Origin: Parasedimentitalea denitrificans
Lineage (GTDB): Bacteria; Pseudomonadota; Alphaproteobacteria; Rhodobacterales; Rhodobacteraceae
Assembly (NCBI RefSeq): GCF_011813015.1
Contig: NZ_QHLQ01000008.1
Location: 62,001 to 126,000, forward strand
DNA length: 64,000 nucleotides
Direction of reading: 5' to 3'
The notes beneath the pieces are model-generated. The model had not been told where the DNA came from, ran no database searches, and was given only the letters and a program-made list of their open reading frames with translations. The first letter of the stretch is position 1; each line of letters starts with the position of its first letter. Positions 42,455 through 51,749 of the stretch are shown one piece after another. The position numbers and the translations under genes are program-made.

Positions 42455-42472
42455 CACTTTCAATTTGAAGTG
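42455..42472. promoter_or_regulatory. imperfect inverted repeat upstream of the degP-like gene
   Basis: CACTTTCAATTTGAAGTG is an 18-base inverted repeat with 7 of 9 matching positions, about 106 bases upstream of the protease start, in the 209-base gap after yjeT. It may be a regulatory site or part of a leader hairpin. No known sigma factor box is clear. Confidence 0.3.
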
Positions 42473-42558
42473 AGCAAAGTTACAGCCCTGTTTGCGTTAT
42501 CCGGTCACGGGATGCGCTGAAATCCGCCCATTGCCTGTTTCCCGCTATGTTCAGGCGT

Positions 42559-42753
42559 TCACGCACCCAGCAGATGTGCAATCCACAACAGGATCAGGCC
42601 AAGGACCATCGCCATGGCGCCCACTTGGCGACGCTCTTGCAGGCCAATCTGCCGCATCATCTGCAGCAGTCGTTCAACAAGCGAAGGGGCCAGCACATAG
42701 GCCAGCCCCTCTACTAGAAACACCAGCCCGAGGGCCAGAAAGATCATCGCCAT
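42559..42753 (-). CDS. YjeT / DUF2065 small membrane protein
   Basis: A 64-residue protein with two spans (about 3-22 and 45-63), starting MAMIFLALGLVFLVEGLAYV, the signature of the DUF2065 (YjeT) family. Its genes habitually follow hflC, as here, and its start overlaps the hflC stop (TGATG), indicating coupling. The function is unknown; it may be a small partner of the HflKC complex. Confidence 0.9.
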   Translation of the reverse strand: MAMIFLALGLVFLVEGLAYVLAPSLVERLLQMMRQIGLQERRQVGAMAMVLGLILLWIAHLLGA

Positions 42754-43631
42754 CAGTTGGCGTCAACGCCAGCCGAGGACTTCAGGTAGTTGAAGAACTC
42801 GGAATCGGGTGACAGCACCATCGAGGTATTGCCTTCCAGCATCGACGCGCGATAGGCGGCCAATGTCCGATAGAATTCAAAGAACTCGACGTCTTCGCCA
42901 TAAGCTTCGGCAAAGATCGCGTTGCGTCGGGCATCAGCCTGACCGCGAATGATCTCGGCTTCACGCTCGGCTTCGGAAACCAATTCAACCTGAGTACGGT
43001 CGGCCTGGGCGCGAACCCGCTGCGCGGCTTCTTTACCACGGGCGATTTCATCCGCAGCTTCCCGCTCACGTTCAGCCCGCATCCGGGCAAAGGTGGCCTC
43101 CAAGTTGGCTGTTGGCAGGTCGGTCCGCTTTAGGCGCACATCGATGACTTCCAGCCCCAAACCGCGCGCCTGAGTAATTGCGCTGTTGCGGATACGAAGC
43201 ATCAGGGTCGCACGATCCGACGACAGGATGTCGTTTGAGCTAACCGAACCCAGAACTTCACGGGTTTCAGCGCGCAGGATCGAATCGAGCCGGTTTTCAG
43301 CTACGGCGATGCCACCAGCACCAACCGCTTGACGGAACTGACGAACGTCTGCGATCCGATAACGGGCAAACGCATCAACCACCAGACGGCGATCATCCAG
43401 AGGCGTGATCTCCAGTGGGCCAACTTCGCGGCTTAGGATACGGTCATCATAGGTGACGACCTCTTGGATCAGTGGAATTTTGAACGCCAAGCCTGGTTCT
43501 TCTTTAACCGAAACAACCCGACCAAATTGCAGAACCAGCGCTTTTTCACGCTCGTCTACGATGAACACTGCCGACAGTATCGCAACAACTGCAAATACCA
43601 GAACAGGCAAAAGGAATGTTGATTTCCGCAT
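42753..43631 (-). CDS. hflC: protease modulator HflC
   Basis: A 292-residue SPFH/prohibitin-domain protein: membrane anchor at about residues 7-25 (FLLPVLVFAVVAILSAVFIV), SPFH domain with VVSVKEEPGLAFKIPLIQEV near 40-59, and an alanine/glutamate/arginine-rich coiled-coil (about 185-245). HflC and HflK form a large periplasmic cage around FtsH and modulate degradation of membrane proteins. It overlaps hflK by one base at its start and yjeT at its end. Confidence 0.95.
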   Translation of the reverse strand: MRKSTFLLPVLVFAVVAILSAVFIVDEREKALVLQFGRVVSVKEEPGLAFKIPLIQEVVTYDDRILSREVGPLEITPLDDRRLVVDAFARYRIADVRQFRQAVGAGGIAVAENRLDSILRAETREVLGSVSSNDILSSDRATLMLRIRNSAITQARGLGLEVIDVRLKRTDLPTANLEATFARMRAEREREAADEIARGKEAAQRVRAQADRTQVELVSEAEREAEIIRGQADARRNAIFAEAYGEDVEFFEFYRTLAAYRASMLEGNTSMVLSPDSEFFNYLKSSAGVDAN

Positions 43632-44785
43632 TAGTTGCCCTCCGTCCGGCGTAATTCATTCAACGGCAGATAGGGCACGACGCCCTGACCGTTACCACCC
43701 GAGGTTTCATCCAGGATGACCTTGTCGACCCGGCTTAGAACTTCTTCCATGGTTTCCAGATACAGGCGCTTGCGTGTCACCTCAGGTGCTTTGGAGTACT
43801 CTTCCAAAACAGCTGTGAAACGGCTTGCTTCACCTTCGGCTTCGTTCACCACCTGGGCGCGATAAGCTTCGGCTTCTTCGAGTGTCTGCGCCGACTGACC
43901 ACGTGCACCCGCCAGAATTTGGTTGGCATAGGCATCAGCCTGTTTTTCCAGCCGGTCACGTTCCTGACCCGCGGATTGCACCGCACGGAAGGCGTCTTTG
44001 ACGGGCTCAGGTGGGTCAGCCTGGTCAAAGTTGACCCGGACGATGTTTACGCCACTGTCATAGCTATCAAGTGTCGACTGGATCAGCTCATTTAGCCGGT
44101 CCGAGATGATACCCCGGTCGCGGTTGAGGATCGGAGCCAATTCCGACTGCGCGATGATCTCACGCATGGCCGATTCAGACACCGCCTGAATGGTCTGCTT
44201 AGGATCACGCAGATTGAACAGGAAATTGGCCGGATCATTGATGTTCCAGACAACCTGAAAATCAATGTCGATGATGTTTTCATCACCGGTCAGCATCAGC
44301 CCGGCATCATTGCCGCGCGCGCCTGCACCAATTGTCTCGGTTTGTTCGACCTTGACCGGAATGACTTCGGCAGTGACCAGTGGCCATGGCGCAAAGTTCA
44401 GACCGGGTTCACCAGTGGCCGAGTATTCGCCAAGGAACAGCTCAACAGACTGCTCTTCTGGCTTTACGGTGTAAAAGCTGGCCATGCCCCACAGAACCGC
44501 ACCGGCAAGAACTGCCAGCCCAACGGTACCTTTGGTAAACATTGGCCCAGCGCCGCCACCCTGACCGCTGCGATTGCCGCCGCCCTGACCACCGCCGCCA
44601 CGTCCGCCCATCAGCACACGCAGTTGTTCCTGGCCTTTTTTCATCAGCTCGTCGATCTCGGGGATCTGTGGGCTGTCATCATCGGGGCGCTTACCGCCAC
44701 CGTTGTTGTCGCCACCGTTACCCTTGTTGCCTCCGCCACCGGAAGAGCCTCCGCCCCCCCAGGGGCCACCGCTATTGCCCGACAT
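43631..44785 (-). CDS. hflK: FtsH protease activity modulator HflK
   Basis: A 384-residue partner of HflC. The N-terminus is a glycine/asparagine-rich cytoplasmic stretch (about 2-80, many GGG runs) followed by the membrane span at about 88-107 and the SPFH domain, with VKPEEQSVELFLGEY near 110-124 and a coiled-coil segment near 270-330. The C-terminal end is about 20 residues longer in polar character than HflC. First gene of the operon hflK-hflC-yjeT-degP; the promoter must lie in the 68-base gap towards gor or further upstream. Confidence 0.95.
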   Translation of the reverse strand: MSGNSGGPWGGGGSSGGGGNKGNGGDNNGGGKRPDDDSPQIPEIDELMKKGQEQLRVLMGGRGGGGQGGGNRSGQGGGAGPMFTKGTVGLAVLAGAVLWGMASFYTVKPEEQSVELFLGEYSATGEPGLNFAPWPLVTAEVIPVKVEQTETIGAGARGNDAGLMLTGDENIIDIDFQVVWNINDPANFLFNLRDPKQTIQAVSESAMREIIAQSELAPILNRDRGIISDRLNELIQSTLDSYDSGVNIVRVNFDQADPPEPVKDAFRAVQSAGQERDRLEKQADAYANQILAGARGQSAQTLEEAEAYRAQVVNEAEGEASRFTAVLEEYSKAPEVTRKRLYLETMEEVLSRVDKVILDETSGGNGQGVVPYLPLNELRRTEGN

Positions 44786-44853
44786 ATGTTCCTATCCCTT
44801 ACTTACCGCCAAACGCGGCATTTGTGCTAAACTGAGACCTTGGCCGCAAAAAT

Positions 44854-46212
44854 TCAAGCGCTGCGCACAGGTGTTTTCAGTGTTACCAATTCTTCGGACA
44901 TGGTCGGGTGTACCGCCACTGTCCGATCGAAATCTTCTTTGGTCGCGCCCATCTTGACCGCGATGCCTGCCAACTGGATCATTTCACCCGCGCCCGGTGC
45001 CACGATGTGACAGCCCAGAACCTTGCGGCTGGCCTTGCTGACCACCAGTTTCATCAAAACACGTTGCGCGCGGCCTGCAAAGGCCTGTTGCATCGGTTTG
45101 AAGCTGGTTGCGTAAACCTCGATCTCTTCAAGCTCCCGCGCCTCTTCCTCGCTTAGGCCCACAGTGCCCATTTCAGGCTGGGTGAAGATCGCAGTTGGAA
45201 TCAACTCGTGATCAACCTTGGTCGGGTTGGCCTTGAACACGGTTTCAACAAAGGCCATGCCCTCACGGATCGCAACTGGGGTCAGGTTGACCCGGTCTGT
45301 CACGTCGCCAATGGCATAGACCGACGGCACGCCGGTCTGGCTGTAGTCATTGACCACAATCTCGCCCTTGCTGCCGCGCTCAATGCCCAGCTCTTCGAGA
45401 CCTAGGTTATCGGCGTTTGGTGCGCGACCGGTGGCATACATTACCTTGTCGAACAGCTGCTCGTTGCCATGGGTGTCGATCACAAGGATCTTGTCGCCCT
45501 CTTGGCGCATCTCGACCACGTTGGTGTTGGTCTGCAGATCAACACCAGCCTCGATCATGCCCTCGGCCACTACGTTACGGGCCTCTTCATCGAACCCGCG
45601 CAGGATTTGCGGGCCACGATAGAACTGAGTGGTTTTCACGCCCAAGCCATTCATGATGCCCGCAAACTCAGAGGCGATATAACCACCACCCACGATCAGC
45701 AGGGTTTCAGGCATTTTGTCCAACAGGAACATATCGTTCGAGGTCACGGCCAGCTCGGAGCCGGGGAAGTCCGGCACAATCGGGCGACCACCAGTGGCGA
45801 TCAGGATGTGTTTGGCGGTCTTACGGGTGCCATCCGACAGCTCAACCGTATGGGTGTCGACCAGCTTGGCACGGGCATCAAAGCTTTCGACGCCGTTGTT
45901 TTTCAGGATGTTGCGATAAATGCCTTCGAGCCGGTCCAGCTCGGCGTGCAATTTGCCTTTGAAGGTCGGCCAATCGAACGCACCGGGCTGGATATCCCAG
46001 CCATAGGCCTGCGCATCTTCGACCATGCCGGAATACTCGCTGGCAAAGACCATCAGCTTTTTGGGCACACAGCCGCGGATCACACAAGTGCCACCGTAGC
46101 GGTCTTCCTCGGCCAGCGCCACCTTGGCGCCGTTATCGCCTGCAGCAACACGTGCTGCCCGAACACCGCCGGACCCACCGCCGATAACAAAAAGATCGTA
46201 GTCAAAGCTCAT
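44854..46212 (-). CDS. gor: glutathione-disulfide reductase
   Basis: A 452-residue flavoprotein disulfide reductase that restores GSH from GSSG with NADPH. FAD motif GGGSGGVRAAR at 11-21, redox disulfide C43-X4-C48 (GGTCVIRGCVP), NAD(P) binding GGGYIASEFAGI near 176-187, a second FAD motif YAIGDVT, and the C-terminal HPTMSEE with the active-site histidine. Glutathione reductase is favoured over other members by the GGTCVIRGCVPKK wording. It lies upstream of hflK on the same strand. Together with two GST genes and an Atm1-like exporter it points to glutathione-based redox control. Confidence 0.95.
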   Translation of the reverse strand: MSFDYDLFVIGGGSGGVRAARVAAGDNGAKVALAEEDRYGGTCVIRGCVPKKLMVFASEYSGMVEDAQAYGWDIQPGAFDWPTFKGKLHAELDRLEGIYRNILKNNGVESFDARAKLVDTHTVELSDGTRKTAKHILIATGGRPIVPDFPGSELAVTSNDMFLLDKMPETLLIVGGGYIASEFAGIMNGLGVKTTQFYRGPQILRGFDEEARNVVAEGMIEAGVDLQTNTNVVEMRQEGDKILVIDTHGNEQLFDKVMYATGRAPNADNLGLEELGIERGSKGEIVVNDYSQTGVPSVYAIGDVTDRVNLTPVAIREGMAFVETVFKANPTKVDHELIPTAIFTQPEMGTVGLSEEEARELEEIEVYATSFKPMQQAFAGRAQRVLMKLVVSKASRKVLGCHIVAPGAGEMIQLAGIAVKMGATKEDFDRTVAVHPTMSEELVTLKTPVRSA

Positions 46213-46442
46213 TCGCGTCGCCTTCCTTATATCTCGCGCGATCTATCCCACAGGAAAGGCGCAATTACCAGACTCGCAAGTGGGGACGAACTGCATGGTT
46301 TCAACCGTGTGGTGTAGGGGATGTCGCAAAGACGTGAAGAGACCGTGAAGAGAGCAAGCTTAACGAACTCCCCCGCAGGACTGACACGCTGTTGCTAGCT
46401 GAGCTTCAACCCAATTTCCGCGTCCAATTGTTAAGGTTGAGT

Positions 46443-46697
46443 TCATCTGCCTCTCACAACTCTGATGAATTGATATATTATGTAGAGCGGCCCTAAGAAT
46501 ACCGCCGCAGTCAAAAAACGACCGCTTAAACCCAAATCCCAACCAAGGGATGGCAAGAAGTATAAAACAACAGCCAGAATGTAACCTTTCAGGTTAATCT
46601 TCAGCTGCTCCTTCGCGGAAAGTTTCCGGTACGAAAACACTAGCCACCCTCCTACTATTGGTTTCTGAAGCACCAACTTAGCTGCGTTTCCCGACAT
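46443..46697 (-). CDS. small hypothetical membrane protein
   Basis: An 84-residue open frame with two likely membrane spans (about 37-55 and 60-80, the latter FLTAAVFLGPLYIIYQFIRVV) and a basic N-terminal half. I do not recognise it. The gap between gor and rpiA (587 bases) is visibly richer in A and T than its surroundings, and this is the only plausible gene in it. The ATG at 46697 has only AAGG very close by; a better AGGAGGT sits about 23 bases upstream without a matching start. It could be a recently acquired gene or no gene at all. The rest of the gap (46213-46442, 46698-46799) shows nothing. Confidence 0.45.
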   Translation of the reverse strand: MSGNAAKLVLQKPIVGGWLVFSYRKLSAKEQLKINLKGYILAVVLYFLPSLGWDLGLSGRFLTAAVFLGPLYIIYQFIRVVRGR

Positions 46698-46799
46698 TGC
46701 CTTACAAAACTATTTCGCACCTCCTGAAACAAAAGTACCGTTGTCATGCAATGAGTTGTGCAAGAATTATCCTTGTCGCACCGAAACTGGGAATTGCCG

Positions 46800-47588
46800 T
46801 CAATCCGCCAGATCCGTAAACAGATTGTCAGTCTCAACAAAATCCAGCCGGTCGTGTTCAACCGTACCCTCATTGATGTCGCGCACCTCGACCTTGCCGT
46901 CACCATAGCCGATCACCACGGTGTCACAGATGTCGATGAATAGCCCATTTTCCACCACGCCCGGCATTTGGTTCATCACCAGTGCCAACTGGCGGCAGTT
47001 GCCGATGCGTTGCAGGTGAAGGTCCAGAATGTGGTTGCCCTCATCTGTGATAAAGGGACGGTCCCCGTTCATGCGCAGGGTGGCCGAACGGCCCAGAACA
47101 TCCATCGAAATCAGGGTTTCCTCGATCAGCGCATGGGTGGTCTGCCAGCCAAATGGGATAACCTCGACCGGGAGGGGGAAATGGCCCAGGGTTTCGACCT
47201 CTTTACCCACATCAGAAATCACCACCATCTGATCAGATGCCGTCGCCACGATCTTTTCCTGCAACAGCGCACCGCCGCCACCTTTGATCAGGTTCAGGTC
47301 ACCGTCGAATTCGTCGGCCCCGTCAATGGTCAGATCCAGCCACTTGGCCTCATCCAGCGAGATCACATCAATGCCAACTTCACGCGCCAGTTCGGCAGTG
47401 CGGGTTGAGGTTGGAATACCCTTGAACTTTAGCCCTTCGTCACGGACCATTTCGCCCAGACAGCGTACCAGCCAGGCAGCGGTTGACCCGGTTCCCAGCC
47501 CAACGCGCATTCCATCTTCGACAAAATCGGCGGCGCGCTTTGCGGCAACAAATTTGGCCTTATCAATGGGGGACAGTTCTCCGGTCAT
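46800..47588 (-). CDS. rpiA: ribose-5-phosphate isomerase A
   Basis: A 262-residue isomerase interconverting ribose 5-phosphate and ribulose 5-phosphate. Signatures are GLGTGSTAAWLVRCLG near 29-44, DGADEFDGDLNLIKGGGGALLQEKI-type motif around 90-114 (as DGADE and KGGGGALLQEK) and VEVIPFGW near 140. The C-terminal extension of about 30 residues beyond E. coli RpiA (219 residues) is common in Rhodobacterales. Single gene ending the minus-strand block; it is divergent from a GST gene over 311 bases. Confidence 0.95.
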   Translation of the reverse strand: MTGELSPIDKAKFVAAKRAADFVEDGMRVGLGTGSTAAWLVRCLGEMVRDEGLKFKGIPTSTRTAELAREVGIDVISLDEAKWLDLTIDGADEFDGDLNLIKGGGGALLQEKIVATASDQMVVISDVGKEVETLGHFPLPVEVIPFGWQTTHALIEETLISMDVLGRSATLRMNGDRPFITDEGNHILDLHLQRIGNCRQLALVMNQMPGVVENGLFIDICDTVVIGYGDGKVEVRDINEGTVEHDRLDFVETDNLFTDLAD

Positions 47589-47899
47589 AACAGTGACTCC
47601 GTAGGGATGTTTGATCGGTTTATATGCAAACTGAGGCTAGGTTGCGAGGAACAATTCACCCCATCCGTGTTCCTGGTTTTGGCAGGATTGCGATGACGTG
47701 TGTATTAGAAAAGGAATACTGCCGCCGAAACCTTCTCCTTTTCACAAATACTCTTTCTCACCCCTTGGATTGCACCGCCACCTATCGTGGTCGTGACAGC
47801 TGCCGACAGATCCGCTAGACACGCCCAAATTTCGTGTTTCCGATGGGAAACGACGCATTTGAACATTGGACAGACCAGGCAGTGATTTAGGACTACGCC
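47589..47899. other. 311-base divergent intergenic region between rpiA and a GST gene
   Basis: No gene is evident on either strand. The only symmetry I see is GTTTCC-GATG-GGAAAC at 47836-47851, a small inverted repeat 50 bases before the GST start, which may be an operator or just a weak hairpin. Promoters for both genes must lie here but cannot be assigned with confidence. Confidence 0.5.
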
Positions 47900-48607
47900 A
47901 TGACATCGCGCTATCGCCTTCACTATGCCCCTGACAATGCCTCGCTGATTATTCGGCTGGCACTAGAGGAGTTGGGCCAAGCCTATGAGACCGTGCTTGT
48001 GGACCGACAGGCGCAGGTCCAGCGTAGTGCGGCTTACCAGGCGCTTAATCCGAATGGTTTGATCCCGGTGCTGGAAACTCCAGACGGGCCAATTTTTGAA
48101 ACTGCGGCTATTCTGCTGTGGCTGGCCGACCGCCATGGGGCCTTGGCTCCAGCAGTCGACAGCAACCAGCGGGCCGGGTTCTTGAAGTGGTTGTTCTTCA
48201 TCTCAAACACCCTGCATGCCGACCTGCGCATTCTGTTCTACCCAGAGCGATACATCGGAACGGACCTGGCCCAACAAAACGAGTTGCGTCGTGTGCAACG
48301 CGAACGTCTGCATACCCATCTGAGCATCATTGATGCCGCCGCCGAAGAGAAGTCGCCTTGGCTCTGCGCGGACGCGCCATCGGTTTTAGACCTCTACCTT
48401 GCTTGCCTGCTGCGCTGGATAGCGCTTTACCCGGAAGGCAGTGACCGCAGTTGGATGGTGCTTGCCCAATACCCAAACCTGCATGCTATGTGCGCCAAGC
48501 TTGAGCTGCGCGCCTCTGTCTCAGCCGCCTGCAACGCCGAAGGCCTTGGCGCGACGCCATTCACCAGCCCGTCTCCTGCCCAACCTCCCGAAGGGACCCC
48601 AACATAA
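47900..48607 (+). CDS. glutathione S-transferase family protein
   Basis: A 235-residue GST. The thioredoxin-like part starts RYRLHYAPDNASLIIRLALEE (in two overlapping strands of 4-24) and includes LNPNGLIPVLE near 50-60 and IFETAAILLWLADR near 66-79, where the E-T pair contacts glutathione. The C-terminal helical domain follows from about 90 and ends with a proline-rich tail. AGGA lies 7 bases before the ATG. Its stop overlaps the start of sdaA by one base (TAATG), so the two are co-translated; why a GST accompanies serine dehydratase is unclear. Confidence 0.88.
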   Translation: MTSRYRLHYAPDNASLIIRLALEELGQAYETVLVDRQAQVQRSAAYQALNPNGLIPVLETPDGPIFETAAILLWLADRHGALAPAVDSNQRAGFLKWLFFISNTLHADLRILFYPERYIGTDLAQQNELRRVQRERLHTHLSIIDAAAEEKSPWLCADAPSVLDLYLACLLRWIALYPEGSDRSWMVLAQYPNLHAMCAKLELRASVSAACNAEGLGATPFTSPSPAQPPEGTPT

Positions 48608-49980
48608 TGTTCCTCTCTGTTTTTGACATGTTCAAGGTCGGCATCGGCCCGAGTTCATCCCACACAATGGGACCCATGGTGGCGGCGGCCCGCTTTCTGG
48701 ATGAAATGCGCGCGTCACCGTTTGAATTCCATGGGGTAAAGGCCTCATTGCATGGGTCGCTTGCTTTTACCGGTGTTGGCCATGCTACAGACCGTGCCAC
48801 CATCCTTGGGCTCGCCGGATTTCAGCCCGAGACCTATGACGACGTCAAAGCCGAAGAGGCCCTGACAGCGATCAACGCCGAGAAGGTCGTTCGACCCGAG
48901 GGGTTGGGAGACCTGCGGTTTGATCCTAAAACGGACATGATCTTTGACTACGATCTGGTTCTGGAAGGTCATGCCAATGGCATGATCCTGATGGCGACCG
49001 ATGCGCAGGGCGATGTAATCCTAAAGCAGGTCTATTATTCGGTTGGTGGCGGATTTGTCCTGACCGAACAGGAACTGGCAGACGGCAAGGACACTGACGA
49101 TGGTGCCCCGGTCCCCTTTCCTTTCCACTCAGCCGCTGAGATGCTGAAGATGGCGAACTCCAGCGGCAAGAGCATTGCCGGGATGAAGCGGGCGAACGAG
49201 ATATCTCGCGGCTGTGAGCAAAGTCTGGCTAGGGGCACAGCGCGGCTTTGGCAGGTTATGAATGACTGCATTGAGCGCGGATTGGAGCGCGATGGCATCC
49301 TGCCCGGAGGCCTGAACGTCCGTCGCCGCGCCAAGGGTATTCACGATTCGTTGATCGCGGAACGTGGCATGAACCAACCTGCCCCGCATACAATCAACGA
49401 CTGGATGATCGTCTATGCCATGGCGGTGAACGAGGAAAACGCCGCAGGTGGACAAGTGGTCACCGCCCCCACCAATGGCGCTGCCGGGGTTCTACCGGCA
49501 ACGTTCCGTTATTATCTGGATCACGTGCCCGGTGCCGCACCCAGCCATGTCGAGGATTTTCTGCTGACGGCCGCCGCAATTGGCGGGCTGGTGAAATACA
49601 ACGCATCCATCTCTGGTGCCGAGGCAGGCTGTCAGGCAGAGGTCGGATCAGCCGCAGCAATGGCCGCAGCCGCGCTGTGCGCCGTTATGGGAGGCACCCC
49701 GGAACAAGTTGAAAATGCAGCGGAAATTGCACTGGAACACCATCTAGGCATGACCTGCGATCCGGTCAAAGGTCTGGTGCAGGTTCCCTGTATTGAACGC
49801 AACGGACTGGGCGCGATTAAAGCCGTGTCAGCGGCCTCTTTGGCGCTACGTGGTGACGGGCAGCACTTTGTGCCGCTGGATTCGGTGATCGAAACCATGC
49901 GCCAGACCGGGCAGGACATGCATGAGAGATACAAGGAAACCTCGCTTGGCGGGTTGGCGGTCAACATCCCTAACTGTTGA
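48607..49980 (+). CDS. sdaA: L-serine ammonia-lyase (single-chain, [4Fe-4S])
   Basis: A 457-residue L-serine dehydratase, which turns L-serine into pyruvate and ammonia. The N-terminal beta domain starts [19 protein letters not shown] (about 5-23), the family hallmark, and the catalytic alpha part has cysteines suited to a [4Fe-4S] cluster, including [13 protein letters not shown] near 338-350 and [12 protein letters not shown] near 384-395. The single-chain form with both domains is the usual proteobacterial type (about 455 residues). It shares a start overlap with the upstream GST. No sigma or leader signals are evident. Confidence 0.95.
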   Translation: MFLSVFDMFKVGIGPSSSHTMGPMVAAARFLDEMRASPFEFHGVKASLHGSLAFTGVGHATDRATILGLAGFQPETYDDVKAEEALTAINAEKVVRPEGLGDLRFDPKTDMIFDYDLVLEGHANGMILMATDAQGDVILKQVYYSVGGGFVLTEQELADGKDTDDGAPVPFPFHSAAEMLKMANSSGKSIAGMKRANEISRGCEQSLARGTARLWQVMNDCIERGLERDGILPGGLNVRRRAKGIHDSLIAERGMNQPAPHTINDWMIVYAMAVNEENAAGGQVVTAPTNGAAGVLPATFRYYLDHVPGAAPSHVEDFLLTAAAIGGLVKYNASISGAEAGCQAEVGSAAAMAAAALCAVMGGTPEQVENAAEIALEHHLGMTCDPVKGLVQVPCIERNGLGAIKAVSAASLALRGDGQHFVPLDSVIETMRQTGQDMHERYKETSLGGLAVNIPNC

Positions 49981-50041
49981 AATGTTGACGCGGATAGCAA
50001 CCTTTACTTGCAATCGTGTCATTCTGAGCTAGCGTTTAGGA

Positions 50042-50974
50042 ATGACACAAGATCATCCCACACTTGGTATCCTGCTAATGCTGGGATTTTGCATTGTTGC
50101 TCCGATGGGTGACGCAGTGGCCAAACTGTTGGGCGGGACTATCCCGTTGGGCGAGCTGCTGTTTGTGCGATTTGCGGTACAAGTCATACTGCTGGCCCCC
50201 TTGGTTTGGGTCACTCGCCGTCATTGGCGCATGCGGGGCCGTGTGTTGCAACTGACAATTCTGCGTACCCTGCTTCATATTGGCGGTATCGGCGCCATGT
50301 TCACCGCACTGAAATACCTGCCGCTGGCTGACGCCGTTGCAATCGCGTTTGTGATGCCGTTTCTGATGCTGCTACTTGGCAAATATGTGCTTGGCGAAAA
50401 AATCGGCATGCGTCGCATAGGTGCCTGCGTTGTTGGCTTTGGCGGGACCCTAATGGTGATCCAGCCCAGCTTTGTCGTGATCGGTTGGCCGGCCCTGTGG
50501 CCCCTGTTGATGGCGGTGATCTTTGCCTTCTTTATGTTGGTGACACGGCAAATCGCCAAACAAACCGATCCAATAGGTCTGCAAGCCGTTTCTGGTGTGA
50601 TGGCCTGTGTGATCCTGACACCTTTGCTACTGATCGGAACCGCGATGGATGTCGCGCCGCTGACCCTGCTCGTCCCAACTGGGCATGATTGGGGGTTGCT
50701 GGTGGCCATTGGCGTTTTGGGCACCGTGACACATCTGCTGATGACCTGGAGCCTGCGATATGCGCCGGCCTCTACGCTGGCCTCGATGCAGTATCTGGAG
50801 ATCCCCATCGCCACACTGTTTGGCTGGCTGATCTTCGACCAGCTCCCCAACACCCTAGCCTCGGTTGGCATTGCCGTAACGATTGCTGCCGGGCTTTATG
50901 TCATATTACGCGAACAAATCACCGCCAAACAGCTATGCGCTACCAGCGCCGCGCCTGAGAAATCAGTGGTATAA
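50042..50974 (+). CDS. EamA/DMT-family transporter
   Basis: A 310-residue membrane protein with ten spans in two EamA repeats; the second half has QYLEIPIATLFGWLIFDQLP near 257-276, the standard signature. The substrate is not evident. It is 61 bases downstream of sdaA on the same strand. Its C-terminus (last 11 codons) overlaps the end of the convergent thiamine pyrophosphokinase gene by 35 bases, a rather deep tail-to-tail overlap. Confidence 0.87.
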   Translation: MTQDHPTLGILLMLGFCIVAPMGDAVAKLLGGTIPLGELLFVRFAVQVILLAPLVWVTRRHWRMRGRVLQLTILRTLLHIGGIGAMFTALKYLPLADAVAIAFVMPFLMLLLGKYVLGEKIGMRRIGACVVGFGGTLMVIQPSFVVIGWPALWPLLMAVIFAFFMLVTRQIAKQTDPIGLQAVSGVMACVILTPLLLIGTAMDVAPLTLLVPTGHDWGLLVAIGVLGTVTHLLMTWSLRYAPASTLASMQYLEIPIATLFGWLIFDQLPNTLASVGIAVTIAAGLYVILREQITAKQLCATSAAPEKSVV

Positions 50975-51602
50975 GGTGTGGCAAGTGGTGTCGCGGTATA
51001 ATCCCAAGCAGACCAGGCCCATCCAGTGTGAGTGACACCCGGCCTGTGGCCATGTTGGACGTCCCGATTTGGCCCATCGGTGACATCTGCAACCCGTTTA
51101 TGGGCCACTTTAACCCCGTCGAACACCCGGTGACCTCCCCCATAGGAAACAGGGATACGATGTCACCGGCGCGGGTCGGAAGGTTAATCCGGGGCGGGAT
51201 ATGAAAAACAACTTCATTTTCGCCTAGCACGATACAGGGACTAGCCAAACTTTGAACCAAAGTATTGAATGAAGCCAGTTGATGGTCCACCCTTTCACCT
51301 AGAAAGCCAACGGCCAGCACAACCGGAGCTTTTATCTGCCGCAGCGCTTTGTGGAAGTCTGTACTGTCCTGCTCGGCAATTTCGAAAATCTTTTCGGGCG
51401 CCAATTGGTTGCGCACTACATTCGATATAGAATCTAGGTCACCGATCACGGCCTGAGGCTCAAACCCGGCAGCAACAGCCCGGTCAGCACCACTATCAGC
51501 GGCAACCAGAAAGGGAGCCAAGGATAATGCAAATTCAAGGTCCTGCGGCCCTATTGTACCGCCGCCAACCAGTGTTACTGACTTGCCCTGCTCAACAATC
51601 AA
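50940..51602 (-). CDS. thiamine pyrophosphokinase
   Basis: A 220-residue kinase that makes thiamine diphosphate from thiamine and ATP. Diagnostic phrases are VAADSGADRAVAAGFEPQAVIGDLDS (read as AADSGADRA near 34-42 and IGDLDSI near 53-59), QDSTDFHKAL near 77-86 and GFLGERVDHQLASF near 98-111. No ATG is available in frame; the likely start is a TTG at 51600-51602 with GAGGG 7 bases before it. No thiamine-biosynthesis gene or TPP riboswitch is next to it. It overlaps the convergent DMT gene by 35 bases. Confidence 0.9.
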   Translation of the reverse strand: MIVEQGKSVTLVGGGTIGPQDLEFALSLAPFLVAADSGADRAVAAGFEPQAVIGDLDSISNVVRNQLAPEKIFEIAEQDSTDFHKALRQIKAPVVLAVGFLGERVDHQLASFNTLVQSLASPCIVLGENEVVFHIPPRINLPTRAGDIVSLFPMGEVTGCSTGLKWPINGLQMSPMGQIGTSNMATGRVSLTLDGPGLLGIIPRHHLPHLIPLISQARRW

Positions 51603-51749
51603 CGCATTTCCCTCGATATTCCTGCAATTTTAGAAACAAGCCACAATCTGGTCACAAAATCATACGATCAATTGCATGGATTCGGACAGAATTTGACGCT
51701 CTGCGCCTATTATGTAAACGGCAATAGCTTTGGCGAGGACAAGATTCCT

